Source: Symbiodinium natans
Lineage: Eukaryota; Sar; Dinophyceae; Suessiales; Symbiodiniaceae
Assembly: GCA_905221605.1 (NCBI GenBank)
Contig: CAJNDS010002057.1
Location: 594,513 to 658,512 of the forward strand
Direction: 5' to 3'
DNA length: 64,000 nucleotides
Below are positions 10,905 to 21,452 of this stretch, in pieces. The notes beneath the pieces are model-generated. The model saw only the letters and a program-made list of their open reading frames with translations, searched no databases and was not told where the DNA came from. The translations under genes were made by a program, and so were the position numbers. The number at the start of each line of letters is the position of its first letter. The stretch's first letter is position 1.

Positions 10905-12960
10905 TTTAGAGTTTAGGGTTTTTTCAGGATGCGAGGTTTAGGTTTAGGGGGTTAGGGTTTCAAGGGTGTGATTCATAAGGCTCAGGGTATCTGGTTGGTT
11001 TTCGTTTCCGGCTTGTTTTCTCCCGGACAGGGTGATCAGGCTCCTAAAGCCTAAATCCTATACCCTCTAAAACACCGAGCCCTTCGAGCTCAGATGTCGA
11101 TTTAGTTTAGGTCTGGCACCAAACTTCACTAAACCCTAAATACCAAACCCTGAGGTGTCAGCGAAAGTGAGCCTAAGCCCGAAGTGAGAAAGTGGCAGGT
11201 CGAATTTGCGATGCCAAGAAGGGTCATGGTGGGCTTGGGTTCCCTAAGCCCTAACACCCTAGCCCTAAACCCTAAAACCTAAACCAAAAGGGAGTGTGTG
11301 TGGGGGGGGAAAGACTTGCCTTCACAGTAGGAACTGAGGGATTTGGGCTGAGCCTCCTAAAAGTAGGGGCTTTGGCTCCCCTATAACATGATGGCCCAGT
11401 GATACCCTTTTCCCCTTTTTTGGGGTTCAGGTGGTTCCTTATAAAGTAAACAGTCACAAAACAGGGTACCCTTATTTATTATAAGATGGTTACTGGGCTA
11501 CCAAGATTAATCTCCTTTTAATGAAACCAAAAGGGACCCTTGTATTATTTGATTCATATTCTGCTCTTCAAGGGATATTGGTTGCTGTGTGTGTGGTGTG
11601 TTTTTTTTTTTTTGGGTGGGGGGGGGGTTAACCTGTCGTCCCTGGGAGAACTCAATGCTAGAGGTACCTGCAAAAGGTTACTTCACCACCCCCCCCCCCC
11701 CCCCCACACCCTCAAAAACCCTAAACCATGAAACCCTAAACCCTTAAACCCTAAACCCTAAACCCCTAACCCTAAACCCTAAAACCCTACCCCCTCCCCC
11801 CCAAACCCAAAGCAGGATTCCTCTGAGGCCTAAACCCTACTTGGGGCTCATACGTAGGGTCCTATTTGGGGGACTTCACTACCCAGTAGCCCTTCCGCGC
11901 CAAAGGTCCCTTCCCTACAGGAGGGCGGTCTTGGGGCAAGGTTGTGGCCGATCTCGCCCGAGGCACTATCCTGCACGCGGTCCTTGGGGTTTATTGTTTA
12001 CAAAGCTTTATAACAGACCCAATGCCTAAAATGTTCACATCCGATTAATTGCAAAACACCTTCTCGTGATTAGTGTTTATGCTTTTGGGGGGCTTAAGCA
12101 AGTCCCAGGACTGTGCCACTATCCCGCCCCCCTTCCCCACACACAAAATATACAAAATGCCCTAAACCCAAACTACATGTTGTTCTATACTTCCCTACTA
12201 GTGATTCAGAACCCCCAAAAGATAAAAAAAACAAATAGTAATCCCCCTGTATTACCCTTTAAGGAAGAAATTTGTTTGTGGGGGTTCTAAGCTTTGGTAG
12301 TTCCATGAACCATCATTCCTCTCCCAGGATATATCGGTCCAGGCTGTTGTCCTCGCGGTCCGTTCTTCGCCTCAAGCCACTTCGAAGGCGTGTGGACAAT
12401 TTCGGGTTTGAAAAACCCTAAAACCCTAAACCTAAACCTTTCGGTTGTTTATATACGTGTGGCTGGGGTTGAAAGCTTAGCAACTAGTTACATGTTACGG
12501 GGCTTTCTCCCCTGTGTTCCCCGCGTTTGGAGGGTTTGAGGTGCAGGTTAAGGATAGTTGGCGTCTGACGTGGAGGGTGTGGGGTACGTTCCTTTACTTT
12601 GTTTCCCGTGTGGCATGAAGCACCATTCTGAGTTCCAGTCGAAAAGGCTATACAGGGTTCGTTCCTCAAATCTTTCCGCAAACGATGAAATGGTTTTGAA
12701 GTGTGAACTCCCTGCTCCCGATCCCGCAAAGCGACCAATCACTGTGCTATCTGGCTGCGTGCTCATACCCTAAACGGCCCGGATCGTTTGAGTTCGTTTC
12801 CCTTTAGAAGGTTCTTGCTGCAAATGATGGAGTATTTTGCGATATAGACAGGTTATATGTATGGTATATGTGTACATAAATTAAAATACAAAAATATAGG
12901 TTTGTTTTATAGGGGTCTACCTCCTATGTTGGGAAGTACCTCAAATAGCATCCCCTTGCA
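10905..12960. other. mixed telomere-like and unassigned DNA
   Basis: Contains T/G and C runs (11599-11630 T then G; 11686-11706 C) around a short segment, CCCTAAA units at 11715-11790, and scattered open frames without family. 12558-12773 is open on both strands and may contain an exon. Confidence 0.4.
11389..11505. mobile_element. introner-like element, family A
   Basis: Left end ATGGCCCAGTGATACCC, right end GGTTACTGGGCTACCAAG, with internal CCTTATAAAGTAAACAGTC. Same family as the insertions inside the RCC1 gene (28.9 kb) and the PARP gene (56.3 kb). No coding capacity. Confidence 0.7.
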
Positions 12961-12961
12961 G

Positions 12962-13068
12962 GACTGAGGGCTGTCCGCAGCAGCGCGTGGCACCGAATCG
13001 AAGCAGTCCTCGACACGGCAGGCTGCCACAATGAGCTCCACGCGCAATCGAGGGTTGCACGAAATGCA
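12962..13068 (+). CDS. exon-like island, family unknown
   Basis: Preceded by the acceptor-like CCCCTTGCAG. The frame reads LRAVRSSAWHRIEAVLDTAG and then CHNELHAQSRVARNA, after which CCCTAAA-like sequence begins. The minus strand is also open. Family unknown. Confidence 0.35.
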
Positions 13069-13207
13069 AACCCTAAATCCTAAAATGCGGCCTCGTTTTA
13101 GGCGGACGTACCTCAAGTGGGTTTGAAGGTCTGCGTCAGCTTGGGGTTTCAGGGGTAGGTTTAGGGTGCTGCTGCATGCGTGACGTGGGTCTTTAAAAAA
13201 AAAAGTT

Positions 13208-13420
13208 GTGAGTCGATGTGCAACCCGTGTAGTCAAGGGTCGTCACGCCATCGAACAGGTATTGACACGTTGTTTGCTTGCCTTGTTTTTTGTAGGGTCA
13301 CTGCTTTCCTCGCAGCGACATCAGCTCGCGCTTGCGGGCAGGTCAAAAAACACGGCTGAACAGGGTGCGTGGTCTGTAACCTTCTTCACAGGGAAAATGA
13401 TGCGCTCTGTGATCCTAAAC
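13208..13420 (+). CDS. exon-like open frame, family unknown
   Basis: Open frame containing RHAIEQVLTRCLLALFFVGS, a possible hydrophobic helix. Internal CAGG motifs could be splice sites. No family is recognised. Confidence 0.25.
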
Positions 13421-13762
13421 CCTTCTAAGCCCTAAACTCTAAACCCTAAACCCTGAACCCTTAACCTAACCCTAAATTCATCAGCGTTATGGTACAGGGA
13501 GCCCCCCAGGGCCAGAAGCGGGAAACCATCCTAGGACATTCTGGATGGACTGGTCACTCTCAAGAAAGTCGACGACCCCGGAGTAGGCCCTTATTCCCTT
13601 TCTTTCAGGTTGAGGGGGTACCTTGCAAGTGCCCTTTAAAACAAAGGGCACCCTATGTATACCCAGTATACTCTTGGGTCTAAGTCGGGAAAGTTTCCTG
13701 AACCAAGATGAAAACAAAACCGTCTCTGTGCTGGGGACCCGAAGCCCTAAACCCTAAACGCT

Positions 13763-13828
13763 GACGCCTGCCAGGCCCTTGCTGCGGCTTCATTACACGC
13801 CACCAGGGGGAACTACCTTGAAGGTTGA
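13763..13828 (+). CDS. exon-like island, family unknown
   Basis: Flanked by CCCTAAA on the left and TTTAGGG on the right. The frame reads DACQALAAASLHATRGNYLE then G and a TGA. Short, family unknown. Confidence 0.28.
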   Translation, partial: DACQALAAASLHATRGNYLEG

Positions 13829-14035
13829 GGCCAGCAATCAGGGTTTAGGGTTTAGGGTTTAGGGTTTAGGGTTCAGGGTGGGCCCCTTGTTTGGGCGTCT
13901 ATTGTACTATCTTCCTTGGAGTTTTTGTAGCTTGGCTTCGTCCACTGTTTCACTGCTTAGGTTCAGGCCACGTGGGTTGTGAACCCAAGACAGAAACCCT
14001 AAACCCTATACCCTTAAGCCTCTAAACCCTATACC

Positions 14036-14135
14036 CCTGAACCCTAAACCCTAAACCCTAAACCCTAAACCCTAAACCCTAAACCCTAAACCCTAAACCC
14101 TATACCCCTGAACCCTAAACCCTAAACCACAAGCC
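14036..14135. repeat. CCCTAAA array
   Basis: About 13 units with CCCTATA and CCCTGAA variants repeated at both ends, as if the block had been duplicated. Confidence 0.85.
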
Positions 14136-14647
14136 TCTTCCCCTGGATCTGCAACCCCTCTGCCCCTCAGCCCCTCACTCCTCAATAATTTCAGGGATCT
14201 CTAGAAGGGACCCTGAATCTTACTCCCCCAAATAGCCCCTATGTAACCCTTGTATATACCTTAGTAGCCCCTAAACCCTAAACCCTAAACCCTAAACCCG
14301 AAAAGGACCTCTGAGGCCCCTTAGGAGAGTCCCTCCTTTTAGTCTCTTGGAGAGTCTAAACCTCTACTGGGGTGCCAAGTATTGTCTTGTTTCAGGGATA
14401 GGAGCCCTCATTATCAACAGAAAACACCACCAAAGCCCTTCTGAGTCCCAAACCGGACAACTGAGCAGCCTCAGTAGCCCTAAAAACCCTGCATAAACCC
14501 CAAAAAGCCCTGAACCCTAAATTAGGGGTCGGAATAATTACTAGCAGCATTCCCTTAAGCCCCCCCTTCACAATTAATACTAGCATACCCCCCAAGACCC
14601 CTCTTCTAACGATTAAGGCCCCCTATATTCCACTTGATCAGTCGCAA
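14136..14647. other. unassigned DNA with short elements
   Basis: Contains CCCTAAA units at 14270-14298 and a relative of the element at 38.4 kb (TCGGAATAATTACTAGCAGC at 14529). No gene is seen. Confidence 0.4.
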
Positions 14648-14757
14648 GCCCAGAGACTCCAATATCCCTTATTTAAGGAATATACCTTACATGATAGTAG
14701 GATCCCTAATATGATTTAAGGTATAATCCTTAATTAAGGGATATTGGAGTCTCTGGG
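14648..14757. mobile_element. MITE-like element with ~30-bp inverted ends (family G)
   Basis: The left end CCCAGAGACTCCAATATCCC continues TTATTTAAGG. The right end is its reverse complement over about 30 bp with one mismatch (…GGGATATTGGAGTCTCTGGG). 110 bp, no coding capacity. Partial relatives lie at 23.86-23.92 and 35.61-35.66 kb. Confidence 0.85.
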
Positions 14758-14763
14758 AGGTGG

Positions 14764-14856
14764 GCTTGGATCAAAGTCTGGCCGCAGTAGAGAAGAGCTC
14801 GATGATCTCGACTCTGGACGGCTTCCGGCGTTCAAGGGGTGCTCTTGGGGTTGAAG
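14764..14856 (+). CDS. exon-like island, family unknown
   Basis: Directly follows the family G element. The frame reads GLDQSLAAVEKSSMISTLDG and then FRRSRGALGVEG, ending in CCCTAAA repeats. If real, the element is the upstream intron or part of it. Confidence 0.32.
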
Positions 14857-14867
14857 GCTTTAGGACC

Positions 14868-15228
14868 CTAAACCCTAAACCCTAAACCCTAAACCCTAAA
14901 CCTTAAACCCTAAACCCTAAACCCTAAGCCCTAAGCCCTAAGCCCTAAGCCCTAAGCCCTAGCGGTTTTAGAGGTTTAGGGCTTCGAGCTTGAGAGCCCC
15001 AAACCCGAAACCCCCCAGCTCGGGTGTGTCGAAGACTGGGGATCTGCGCAGTTCAGCTTCAAGCTTGATCCATGTGCTCTCCCTAAGCCCTTTCTGCCCA
15101 AAGAGGGTGGTTAGAGGTAGAGGGTTGAGGGTTGAGGGTTTAGGGTTTAGGGTTTAGGGTTTGGGGAGGGTTTGAAGAAAGTTTCCATGCATATAATATA
15201 CCTTCATTTACTTGCATGGGGGTTTCCG
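14868..15228. repeat. CCCTAAA and CCCTAAG arrays, then G-rich block
   Basis: CCCTAAA units switch to six CCCTAAG units at about 14926-14970. TTTAGGG units lie at 15130-15165. A GC-rich piece at 15020-15110 is not assignable. Confidence 0.7.
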
Positions 15229-15320
15229 AAATTTGGAGTACCTTATGGGGGGTCCTTTGTTATAAGGAATTCCTACTGTTGGGGCTCTACATTGAGGGTC
15301 CGTTCTTTTATTCGTAAACT
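15229..15320. mobile_element. short inverted-repeat element, family B
   Basis: Left GGGGTTTCCGAAATTTGGAG, right CTTTTATTCGTAAACT, core GGGGTCCTTTGTTATAAGG. Same family as the copies at 3.2 and 55.1 kb. Confidence 0.6.
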
Positions 15321-15482
15321 CCCATATAACTCCGGCCTATGGCTACCCATGAACCCTTGAGAACGGGCATCGGCTTGGATCTCAACCCTGAACAACTGGC
15401 GGGACTGCAGCCTGCAAGCAATGCAAGCGGGAGCTCGGTCATTTAAGCCCTAAACCCTAAACCCTAAACCCAAAACCCTAGA

Positions 15483-15568
15483 ACACACACTGGATGATGC
15501 GTTTTCGCACCACATGAGACCCGAAATCTTTTTCAGGCACCTGACCAGGTCTCTCAACCATGGCCCCT
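15483..15568 (+). CDS. exon-like island, family unknown
   Basis: Flanked by CCCTAAA on both sides. The frame reads EHTLDDAFSHHMRPEIFFRH and then LTRSLNHGP. Good composition, no family. Confidence 0.33.
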
Positions 15569-15842
15569 AAACCCTAAACCCTGAACCCTAAACCCTAAAC
15601 CCTTGTTGGGGCAGGGGGTTCCTACTATACTTCGGTGCCTTCCTATTTTCGGAACCCCAAACCGCCTGACCTGAGGGTACAGGTTTAGGTTTTAGGGTCA
15701 GAACATTACGCCGTGCGGGCTTAGTCTAGGGTCTAGGATTTACAGTTTAGGCTTTTTGGGTTTTTGGGTTTCGGCGGTAGGAGGAGCCCTAAACCCTAAA
15801 CCCTTAACCCTAAACCCTAAACCCTAACCCCTAAACCCAAAA

Positions 15843-15928
15843 CCTCGATTTGCAGGACGGCCCTTCACTAGCCTTGGCCCGTCTTGTTCGGCAATGGGCA
15901 GCGAACAGAAGGATCGCCCGAGGCTGAG
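15843..15928 (+). CDS. exon-like island, family unknown
   Basis: CCCTAAA on the left, TTTAGGG on the right. The frame reads LDLQDGPSLALARLVRQWAA and then NRRIARG. Another frame is open over part of it. Confidence 0.28.
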
Positions 15929-15949
15929 AGGTTTAGTGTTTAGGGTTTA

Positions 15950-17400
15950 GGGCTCAAGCTTTTGCAGGGTTTTGCGCCGATCGGTGGGGATTTTAGGGTT
16001 TCTGGTTGGCATTTTGGTGGGTGTAAGGGAGTCACCTACCGTTCGGGGAAATGCCCATAGGAGGCTGAAGGAATTGTGTGAACTCGGCTTAGGGTTTTAG
16101 AGCGTGGCCTTTGGAACATTTAAGGCTTCGGATGCTACTTTTCTTGAGCTCTCAACCATGGACTCACAGAGAGAGCCCCATTCAACCACCCTTTGGACAT
16201 ACTGACAGGCTCAGTAATTCATTTATGCATATGCAAGTAGGGTAAGCCCCATCGATCGGGGTCCCTGTCATAGTTAGAACTCGACTTTGTACCTACTGGC
16301 TAAGTCCCCCGATCCTTCAAGCACAAGGGTCCCTAAACCTCAAACCCCAAGCCCCAAATCCTAAACCCTAAACCCTAAACCCTAAACCCTAAAGGGGTTG
16401 CGGCCTGTGTTTCTTTTTCCAATTCTCTGGGTGGAAATTTGCAGCTCTGAGTCTGGACCAGGGGGGCTTCGTTGTTTGGGGTCTTCGGCTTTAGGACTGT
16501 TTTAAGGTTTGGGTGTTTAGGTTTTATAGGTTTTAGGGCTGGGGTTTAAACCCGCAACCCCAAAACCCTAGCATTATGCACACACACACACATACATATA
16601 CGTATATATATATATATATATATACATATGTATATGTATTTATTTATTTATTTATTCATTTGTTGATTTTTTATAAACGCATATATATATGTATACTTAT
16701 ATACATATAAAAATATGCAATATGTATGTTTTTATATGCATGTGTCAAAGCCTCAAGCCCGCAGCCCCGAAACCCAAACACTTCCTGAAGCCCTTAATCC
16801 CCCCACACCCTAAAATATCGAGGATGGTCAGCAGAAGGGCTACCCCTCGGGTTTCGCCACGGGCTTATGTGGGGGTTTAGGGTTTAGGGTTAGTTAGGGT
16901 TAGTGTAAGCGGTACCTAGACACAAATAGGGACGATGTGAGGGGTCCCGATCTAAAATATGGACCCTTTGTTGGTACCCTAAATTCCAAAAGTAGCTGGT
17001 CCCATTCGGGTTTCGGGCTTGGGTTGACAGAACCCCCCTAAACCCTAAACCCTAAACCCTAAACCCTAAAGATCTGTCTACGTTCGGGCTTTGGGATAGG
17101 ATGTGTTGAGCTGCCTCGGAGACCAGAGAAGTGGCGCAGTAGGGGGTGGGGGTGGACCTTCTTGTGACTTCTTATGCCCTTAGTAGGGTCTAGGGTTTAG
17201 GGTTTAGGGTTTAGGGTTTAGGGTTCAGGGTTTAGGGTTTAGGGTTTAGTTATGAACTCAGCAACTAAGTGCCCCTTCAAGCATGGCTAAAAACAGGTGA
17301 GGTCCTGAACCAGTTGTCTTCTTGAGGAGACTTCGGTTTAGGGTTTAGGGTTTAGGGTTTAGGGTTTAGGGTTTAGGGTTTAGGGTTTAGGGTTTAGGGT
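15950..17400. other. unassigned DNA with AT microsatellite
   Basis: 16575-16745 carries (CA)n, (TA)n and (TTTA)n microsatellites. CCCTAAA units lie at 16360-16394 and 17038-17070, TTTAGGG units at 17190-17250 and 17337-17400 (nine clean units). No gene is supported. Confidence 0.5.
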
Positions 17401-17402
17401 TT

Positions 17403-17477
17403 GCCACCGCACCGGCAGCAGCCGGAGCCGAACCCCGGCTTTTTTGCGAGGCCTGCTCGCACGTTGGACGAAAATCC
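17403..17477 (+). CDS. exon-like island, family unknown
   Basis: Sits between nine TTTAGGG units and a CCCTAAAA octamer array. The frame reads ATAPAAAGAEPRLFCEACSH and then VGRKS, with a Cys-x2-Cys. Family unknown. Confidence 0.27.
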
Positions 17478-17594
17478 CCAAACCCTAAAGCCCTAAAACC
17501 CTAAAACCCTAAAACCCTAAAACCCCAAAACCCTAAAACCCTAAAACCCTAAAACCCTAAACCCTAAAACCCTAAAACCCTAAAACCCTAAACC
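17478..17594. repeat. CCCTAAAA octamer array
   Basis: About 14 units of an eight-base variant (one extra A) of CCCTAAA. The local uniformity shows that the variant spread within the array rather than being newly templated. Confidence 0.88.
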
Positions 17595-17751
17595 CGGCTT
17601 GGCCGCGCTCGCCGTCCACGAAGTTGGCTTTTGGACTTTTGGGTGAAACTGTCGGGCGCGCGTTAATTGCTGAAACCCTAAACCCTAAACCCTAAACCCT
17701 TTTGGACTTTTGGCTGACATGGCCTGTCACTGTTTGGGTGGGTACTACTGT

Positions 17752-17855
17752 CCCTAAGGCTCCATGTATCCTTTTTGTAGATACTTAGGGCTTAAGGTAC
17801 CCTTAGAGGAACCCCTTTAAGGCCCGAGCATCTACTATATGAGTACATGGACTCT
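17752..17855. mobile_element. short inverted-repeat element, family C
   Basis: Left CCCTAAGGCTCCATGTATCC, right ATGAGTACATGGACTC, with internal AACCCCTTTAAGGCCCGAGC. Diverged copy of the family at 32.0, 36.8 and 51.5 kb. Confidence 0.6.
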
Positions 17856-17859
17856 CTTG

Positions 17860-19140
17860 CTCTTGCTTATATAGCAGAGTCCTTAGAGTTTGGAAAGCCA
17901 ACTTGTCTCTCCGTAGCCGTATATTCCTTCCAGAACCCGCAATTCAACAATCATCTCCCCCCATTTAAGCACTCCGCCATTTGTGATGGCCGCTCCAGTA
18001 AGGCATGGTGCCTCTTGGCCGTCTTTTATTGCCAAGGCGCGGAGACTTGGGTGGGTCTTGCTTGGGCAGGTTGGGGTTTGTTCTTGGGTTGTGGTCTCAT
18101 GCTGTGGTAAGCCGTGTCTTCGGGCGGAAGACCCAAAACCCTCAATCCTCACCCGAGGTGTGTTCGGGTCCTGTGGCTTTGTGGGTCGTCTTGGCTTCTC
18201 TAGAACCCACACTGGGTCCTTAAACCCGAAACCCTAAGCCCTTTTCCGTGCGTTAGGTTGCCTTGTTGCTCACTAACCCTGCCGAGTTCGTGAGGCGGCC
18301 TCAGAGCTCGCCAAGTAGATTCCACTGCTTTAAGAAACCCTCCTGCTCAACTCTCAACCCTAGATCCGATGTGCATATGTATACTGTATCCTATATATCT
18401 ATAACATATACCCCGAAACATACCCGCGAAACATACCCCGACCCCAACACGTGTCACGCGCCTCCCCATTAAAATACAAACCCATATACGTACACACATA
18501 AGGTGGAAAAATAGAACTAGAGCCCAAAATCCCAAGATTAGGCCATACACCCCCAATTCCCAAGCGAATCCCCAAAGCGGTGAGCATGTAAAAGACCAAC
18601 AGCCCTAAATTGCATCTGCGTTTCTCACCGAAACTCGTCACCACACCCTAGGGTTTAGGATTTAGGGTTTAGGGTTTAGGGTTTAGGGTTTAGGGTTTAG
18701 GGTTTTAGGGTTGAAGGTTTAAGCCCTAACTAAAGACCCGAAATGACCAAAGGCTCATCCCCGAATTCGAACCCCGAACTCCCAGTTTACTGGCACAGAT
18801 TTCCATTACCAGTATATTCATAATCGGGATACCCTAATCTCTACCCCAAACCGCAAAAACCCTAAACACCCTCAACCTAAACCCTGAACTTAAGCCCCAA
18901 GACCCTCAGCCCTCTACCTACCCCCAAAAACCCAAGCCCTCTGCCCAAGTTTAAACCTTAACCCCAACCCGAAACCCTTAACCCTAAACCGTAGCCCTAA
19001 ACCCCAAACCCTAAACCCTAGCCCTAAACCCTAAACCCCAACATCCCAAACCCTACGTCAAGCACGGAGTCTCCGGTCAGTCCGCGGTCTGGCACCGCCC
19101 TTACGCCGCCTCGACCCGCGCGGCCTGTTGCGGAAGAAGG
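17860..19140. other. unassigned stretch
   Basis: Overlapping frames at 17847-18240 are open on both strands without a family. TTTAGGG units at 18650-18712. Degenerate CCCTAAA at 18830-19050. An island at 19074-19148 is open in a frame reading SLRSVRGLAPPLRRLDPRGL and is a weak exon candidate. Confidence 0.4.
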
Positions 19141-19148
19141 CTCCGTGG

Positions 19149-19420
19149 GGGTTTAGGGTTTAGGGTTTAGGGTTTAGGGTTTAGGGTTTAGGGTTTAGGG
19201 TTTAGGGTTTAGGGTTGAGGTTTAGGGTTTAGGTTTTAGGATTTAGGTTTTAGGGTTTAGGGTTTAGGGTTTAGGGTTTAGGGTTTAGGTGTTGTTTAGG
19301 TTTTAGGTTTTCGGGGTTTTAGGCTTAGGATTTGGGGTGTAGGGTTTTAGCGCTAGGGATATGTAGGTTTTACGCTTTCGTCTGCTTAGCCTTAGAGGGT
19401 TCGAGGGCTTTAGGTTTTTA
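19149..19420. repeat. TTTAGGG array
   Basis: Clean TTTAGGG units with TTTTAGG variants, grading into degenerate G-rich sequence. It forms the 5' border of the truncated retrotransposon. Confidence 0.9.
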
Positions 19421-19422
19421 GG

Positions 19423-20469
19423 GTGGTGTATAGTAGGGTTTTGGGGGTTTTAAGTTATAAGCGCTGCTGTGGCTTGGACCCTGGCTACACCGCCGCCTGG
19501 CCACTCTTCGACGCTGCCACTGCCCTCCACAACCAGCTCGTGCTGCCCGCCGACCATGTCCCGGTCCCTGCGCCGCCTTCTACCCGACAACAATCGTTGT
19601 CGCAGGCGCTGGATCGCGCTGTGATCGAGCAGCTCCTTGTCCCCGGCGCCGGCCGTGAAGCCTTCCGGGCCAACCTGCAACTCCAACGGCAGCCGCATGC
19701 CGGGGCGTGGCTCCATGCTGCGCCTTGTGAGGCGCTCGGCCTTGACATTGCTCCGGCCCTGTTCCGCATCCTCATCAAGCTCCGTCTTCGCCTCCCGGTC
19801 GCTGCAGCCGATGTGGCCTGCCCCCTCTGCGACGGAGTCGCTGACAGCTTCGGTGACCACGCGCTCAGCTGCCCCTGCGGCGGGGACCGGACCAAGCGAC
19901 ACAACCGCTTGCGCTCCGTGCTGGCGGCCCGTGCGCAAGCTGCTGGCCTTCATCCCGAGGTCGAAAGGCCCGGTCTTCTGCCGCCCCGGTCCGACCAGGA
20001 CGGCCTGCCAGAAGATGCGCGGGACCGCAATGGCCGCCGTCCGGCGGACGTTTACCTTCCAAACTGGGGGGTCCATGGGCCCGTTGCCTTCGACCTTGCA
20101 GTCACCACTGGGCTGCGCTCGGGCAGTCTCCACACCTTGCTCTCGGACACTGACCGCCCTGTGACCGACTATGAAGCCCACAAACGCTCTCACCTGCAAG
20201 CGCAGGAACTGTGCAGTGCCCAGGGCATCCAATTCGTCCCTTTGGTCGTCGAGAGCCGTGGGGGGTGGGGGCCTGCTGCCATCAAAACTTGGCGGACCCT
20301 CGCTGCGGCCACAGCGGCTTGCTCCGGGGAGGGTCTTGCCGCTGAAACCAAACGGCTGTACGAGACACTAGCCGTGGCACTGCAACGCGAGAATGCCCGA
20401 GCTGTGCTCCGCCGCCAGCCCGAGCCTGCGCACGCGCCCGGGCCCGGGGCCCGGCTTGCGTCACCTTGA
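19423..20469 (+). CDS. non-LTR retrotransposon C-terminus: zinc knuckle and restriction-like endonuclease
   Basis: A 348-codon open frame matching the region downstream of reverse transcriptase in RLE-type (R2-like) non-LTR elements. Seen directly: a C-x2-C-x9-H-x3-C knuckle (CPLCDGVADSFGDHALSC, residues about 136-153), then CGGDRTKRHN, and later a PAD-x14-D motif (RRPADVYLPNW … AFDLAVTTGLR), the expected catalytic core of the PD-(D/E)xK nuclease. The nuclease nicks target DNA for target-primed reverse transcription. The frame enters directly from TTTAGGG-like DNA with no reverse-transcriptase domain, so this is a 5'-truncated, probably dead copy. The first codons (a GTG start) are repeat-derived and not a true start. 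GC content is much higher than in the flanks. The long open frame on the opposite strand is a shadow. Confidence 0.85.
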   Translation: MVYSRVLGVLSYKRCCGLDPGYTAAWPLFDAATALHNQLVLPADHVPVPAPPSTRQQSLSQALDRAVIEQLLVPGAGREAFRANLQLQRQPHAGAWLHAAPCEALGLDIAPALFRILIKLRLRLPVAAADVACPLCDGVADSFGDHALSCPCGGDRTKRHNRLRSVLAARAQAAGLHPEVERPGLLPPRSDQDGLPEDARDRNGRRPADVYLPNWGVHGPVAFDLAVTTGLRSGSLHTLLSDTDRPVTDYEAHKRSHLQAQELCSAQGIQFVPLVVESRGGWGPAAIKTWRTLAAATAACSGEGLAAETKRLYETLAVALQRENARAVLRRQPEPAHAPGPGARLASP

Positions 20470-20691
20470 TCCTTCTCGCCCTGGCCTCCGCTTGCGTCTG
20501 TCAAGCTCCCCCCTGCAGCTGATGGCGCTGCATCGCATGCTCACATCTGGTTGAGGCCTGTGCCCTGGGCGTCTCAACGTTGTGCCGCTTGCCAGCACCT
20601 TCCCGAGGAGAACCATCAGCCATTCGGCCAATGCCTGGTGTGCAACAGCCTTCACGCCACTCTGCACCTGCCAGAAAGGAACGCAGCATGA
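20470..20691 (+). CDS. in-frame continuation after TGA, zinc-finger-like tail
   Basis: After the TGA ending the endonuclease frame, the same frame stays open for 73 codons to a second TGA. It encodes RCAACQHLPEENHQPFGQCL followed by VCNSLHATLH, a C-x2-C … C-x2-C pattern with nearby histidines. It may be a real C-terminal zinc module separated by a point stop in a decayed copy, or chance openness in GC-rich DNA. Confidence 0.4.
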   Translation, partial: SFSPWPPLASVKLPPAADGAASHAHIWLRPVPWASQRCAACQHLPEENHQPFGQCLVCNSLHATLHLPERNAA

Positions 20692-20694
20692 CCT

Positions 20695-21070
20695 GAAGCA
20701 TTCTTTGCTTGTAGGCTCGTTCCCGCATTGCCCTCAGAAGCAGGGATTCGTCGGGTTTTCGCCGCCCTCACAAGTAGCGGTAGGCGTCCCGAAGCTTCCA
20801 AAGTTATAAGGGTTGTTAGGATGGTTTTCGGGTTTAGAGAGTTCAGGGGTTAGGGTTCTGTGCTTTCGGCCTCAAAGGTGGTCTTTGGGTTGTATTGGGT
20901 TTAGGTAACGTCGAAGTTTTTTTGGCTTCTCGTTTTTGCTTCAGGTTTTTGTTGGGGGTGTAACGGTGTAAGGGCCTAAGGTTTTGGGATTTAGTGGTGC
21001 ATGCGGTGGGGCTAAACCCTAAACACTAAACCCTAAACCCTAAACCCTAAACCCTAAACCCTAAACCCTA
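20695..21070. other. 3' flank of the retrotransposon
   Basis: Unassigned DNA grading into G-rich sequence and then CCCTAAA units at 21011-21070. No poly-A tail or clear target duplication is seen. Confidence 0.4.
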
Positions 21071-21072
21071 AG

Positions 21073-21189
21073 GTGGCGAGGTTCAGGAAAATACTCTTCG
21101 GATTCCATGATGAGCGGTTGAGCCCAGGCCCTTTCGAAGACTCTACAGCCCCATGCCTTCACGACGGCTTACTTTCGCTCACCTCTTGA
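21073..21189 (+). CDS. exon-like island upstream of the polymerase-like gene
   Basis: CTAAG before the island can act as acceptor. The frame reads VARFRKILFGFHDERLSPGP and then FEDSTAPCLHDGLLSLTS and a TGA. It may be an upstream exon of the 21.9-23.8 kb gene, but no motif proves it. Confidence 0.35.
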   Translation: MARFRKILFGFHDERLSPGPFEDSTAPCLHDGLLSLTS

Positions 21190-21370
21190 AGGTTCAAAGG
21201 TGGCTACCCCATATAGCCTCAACCCGTAACCCTAAACTCCCTAAACCCTAGACTAGAACCCCTAAACCCTAAACCCCAAGCCCTAGACCCTAAACCCTAA
21301 ACCCTAAACCCTAAACCCGAAACCCGAAACCCTAAACCCTAAACCCTAAACCTAGCACCCCAAAACTTAG

Positions 21371-21444
21371 GAGAAGCTCCCTTCGCCTGTGGCCATCAGC
21401 GAGATGGCCCTGCAGGAGGCTGCAATGGGTTTCCGGGCCTTAAG
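21371..21444 (+). CDS. exon-like island upstream of the polymerase-like gene
   Basis: CTTAG acceptor on the left and AAG/GTGTGT donor on the right, then 16 TTTAGGG units. The frame reads EKLPSPVAISEMALQEAAMG and then FRAL. Plausible internal exon, perhaps of the same gene. Family not recognised on its own. Confidence 0.4.
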
Positions 21445-21452
21445 GTGTGTGG

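Noticed and set aside
19450-20232. 260-residue minus-strand open frame
   Set aside because: Antisense shadow of the retrotransposon endonuclease frame, which has clear motifs on the plus strand.
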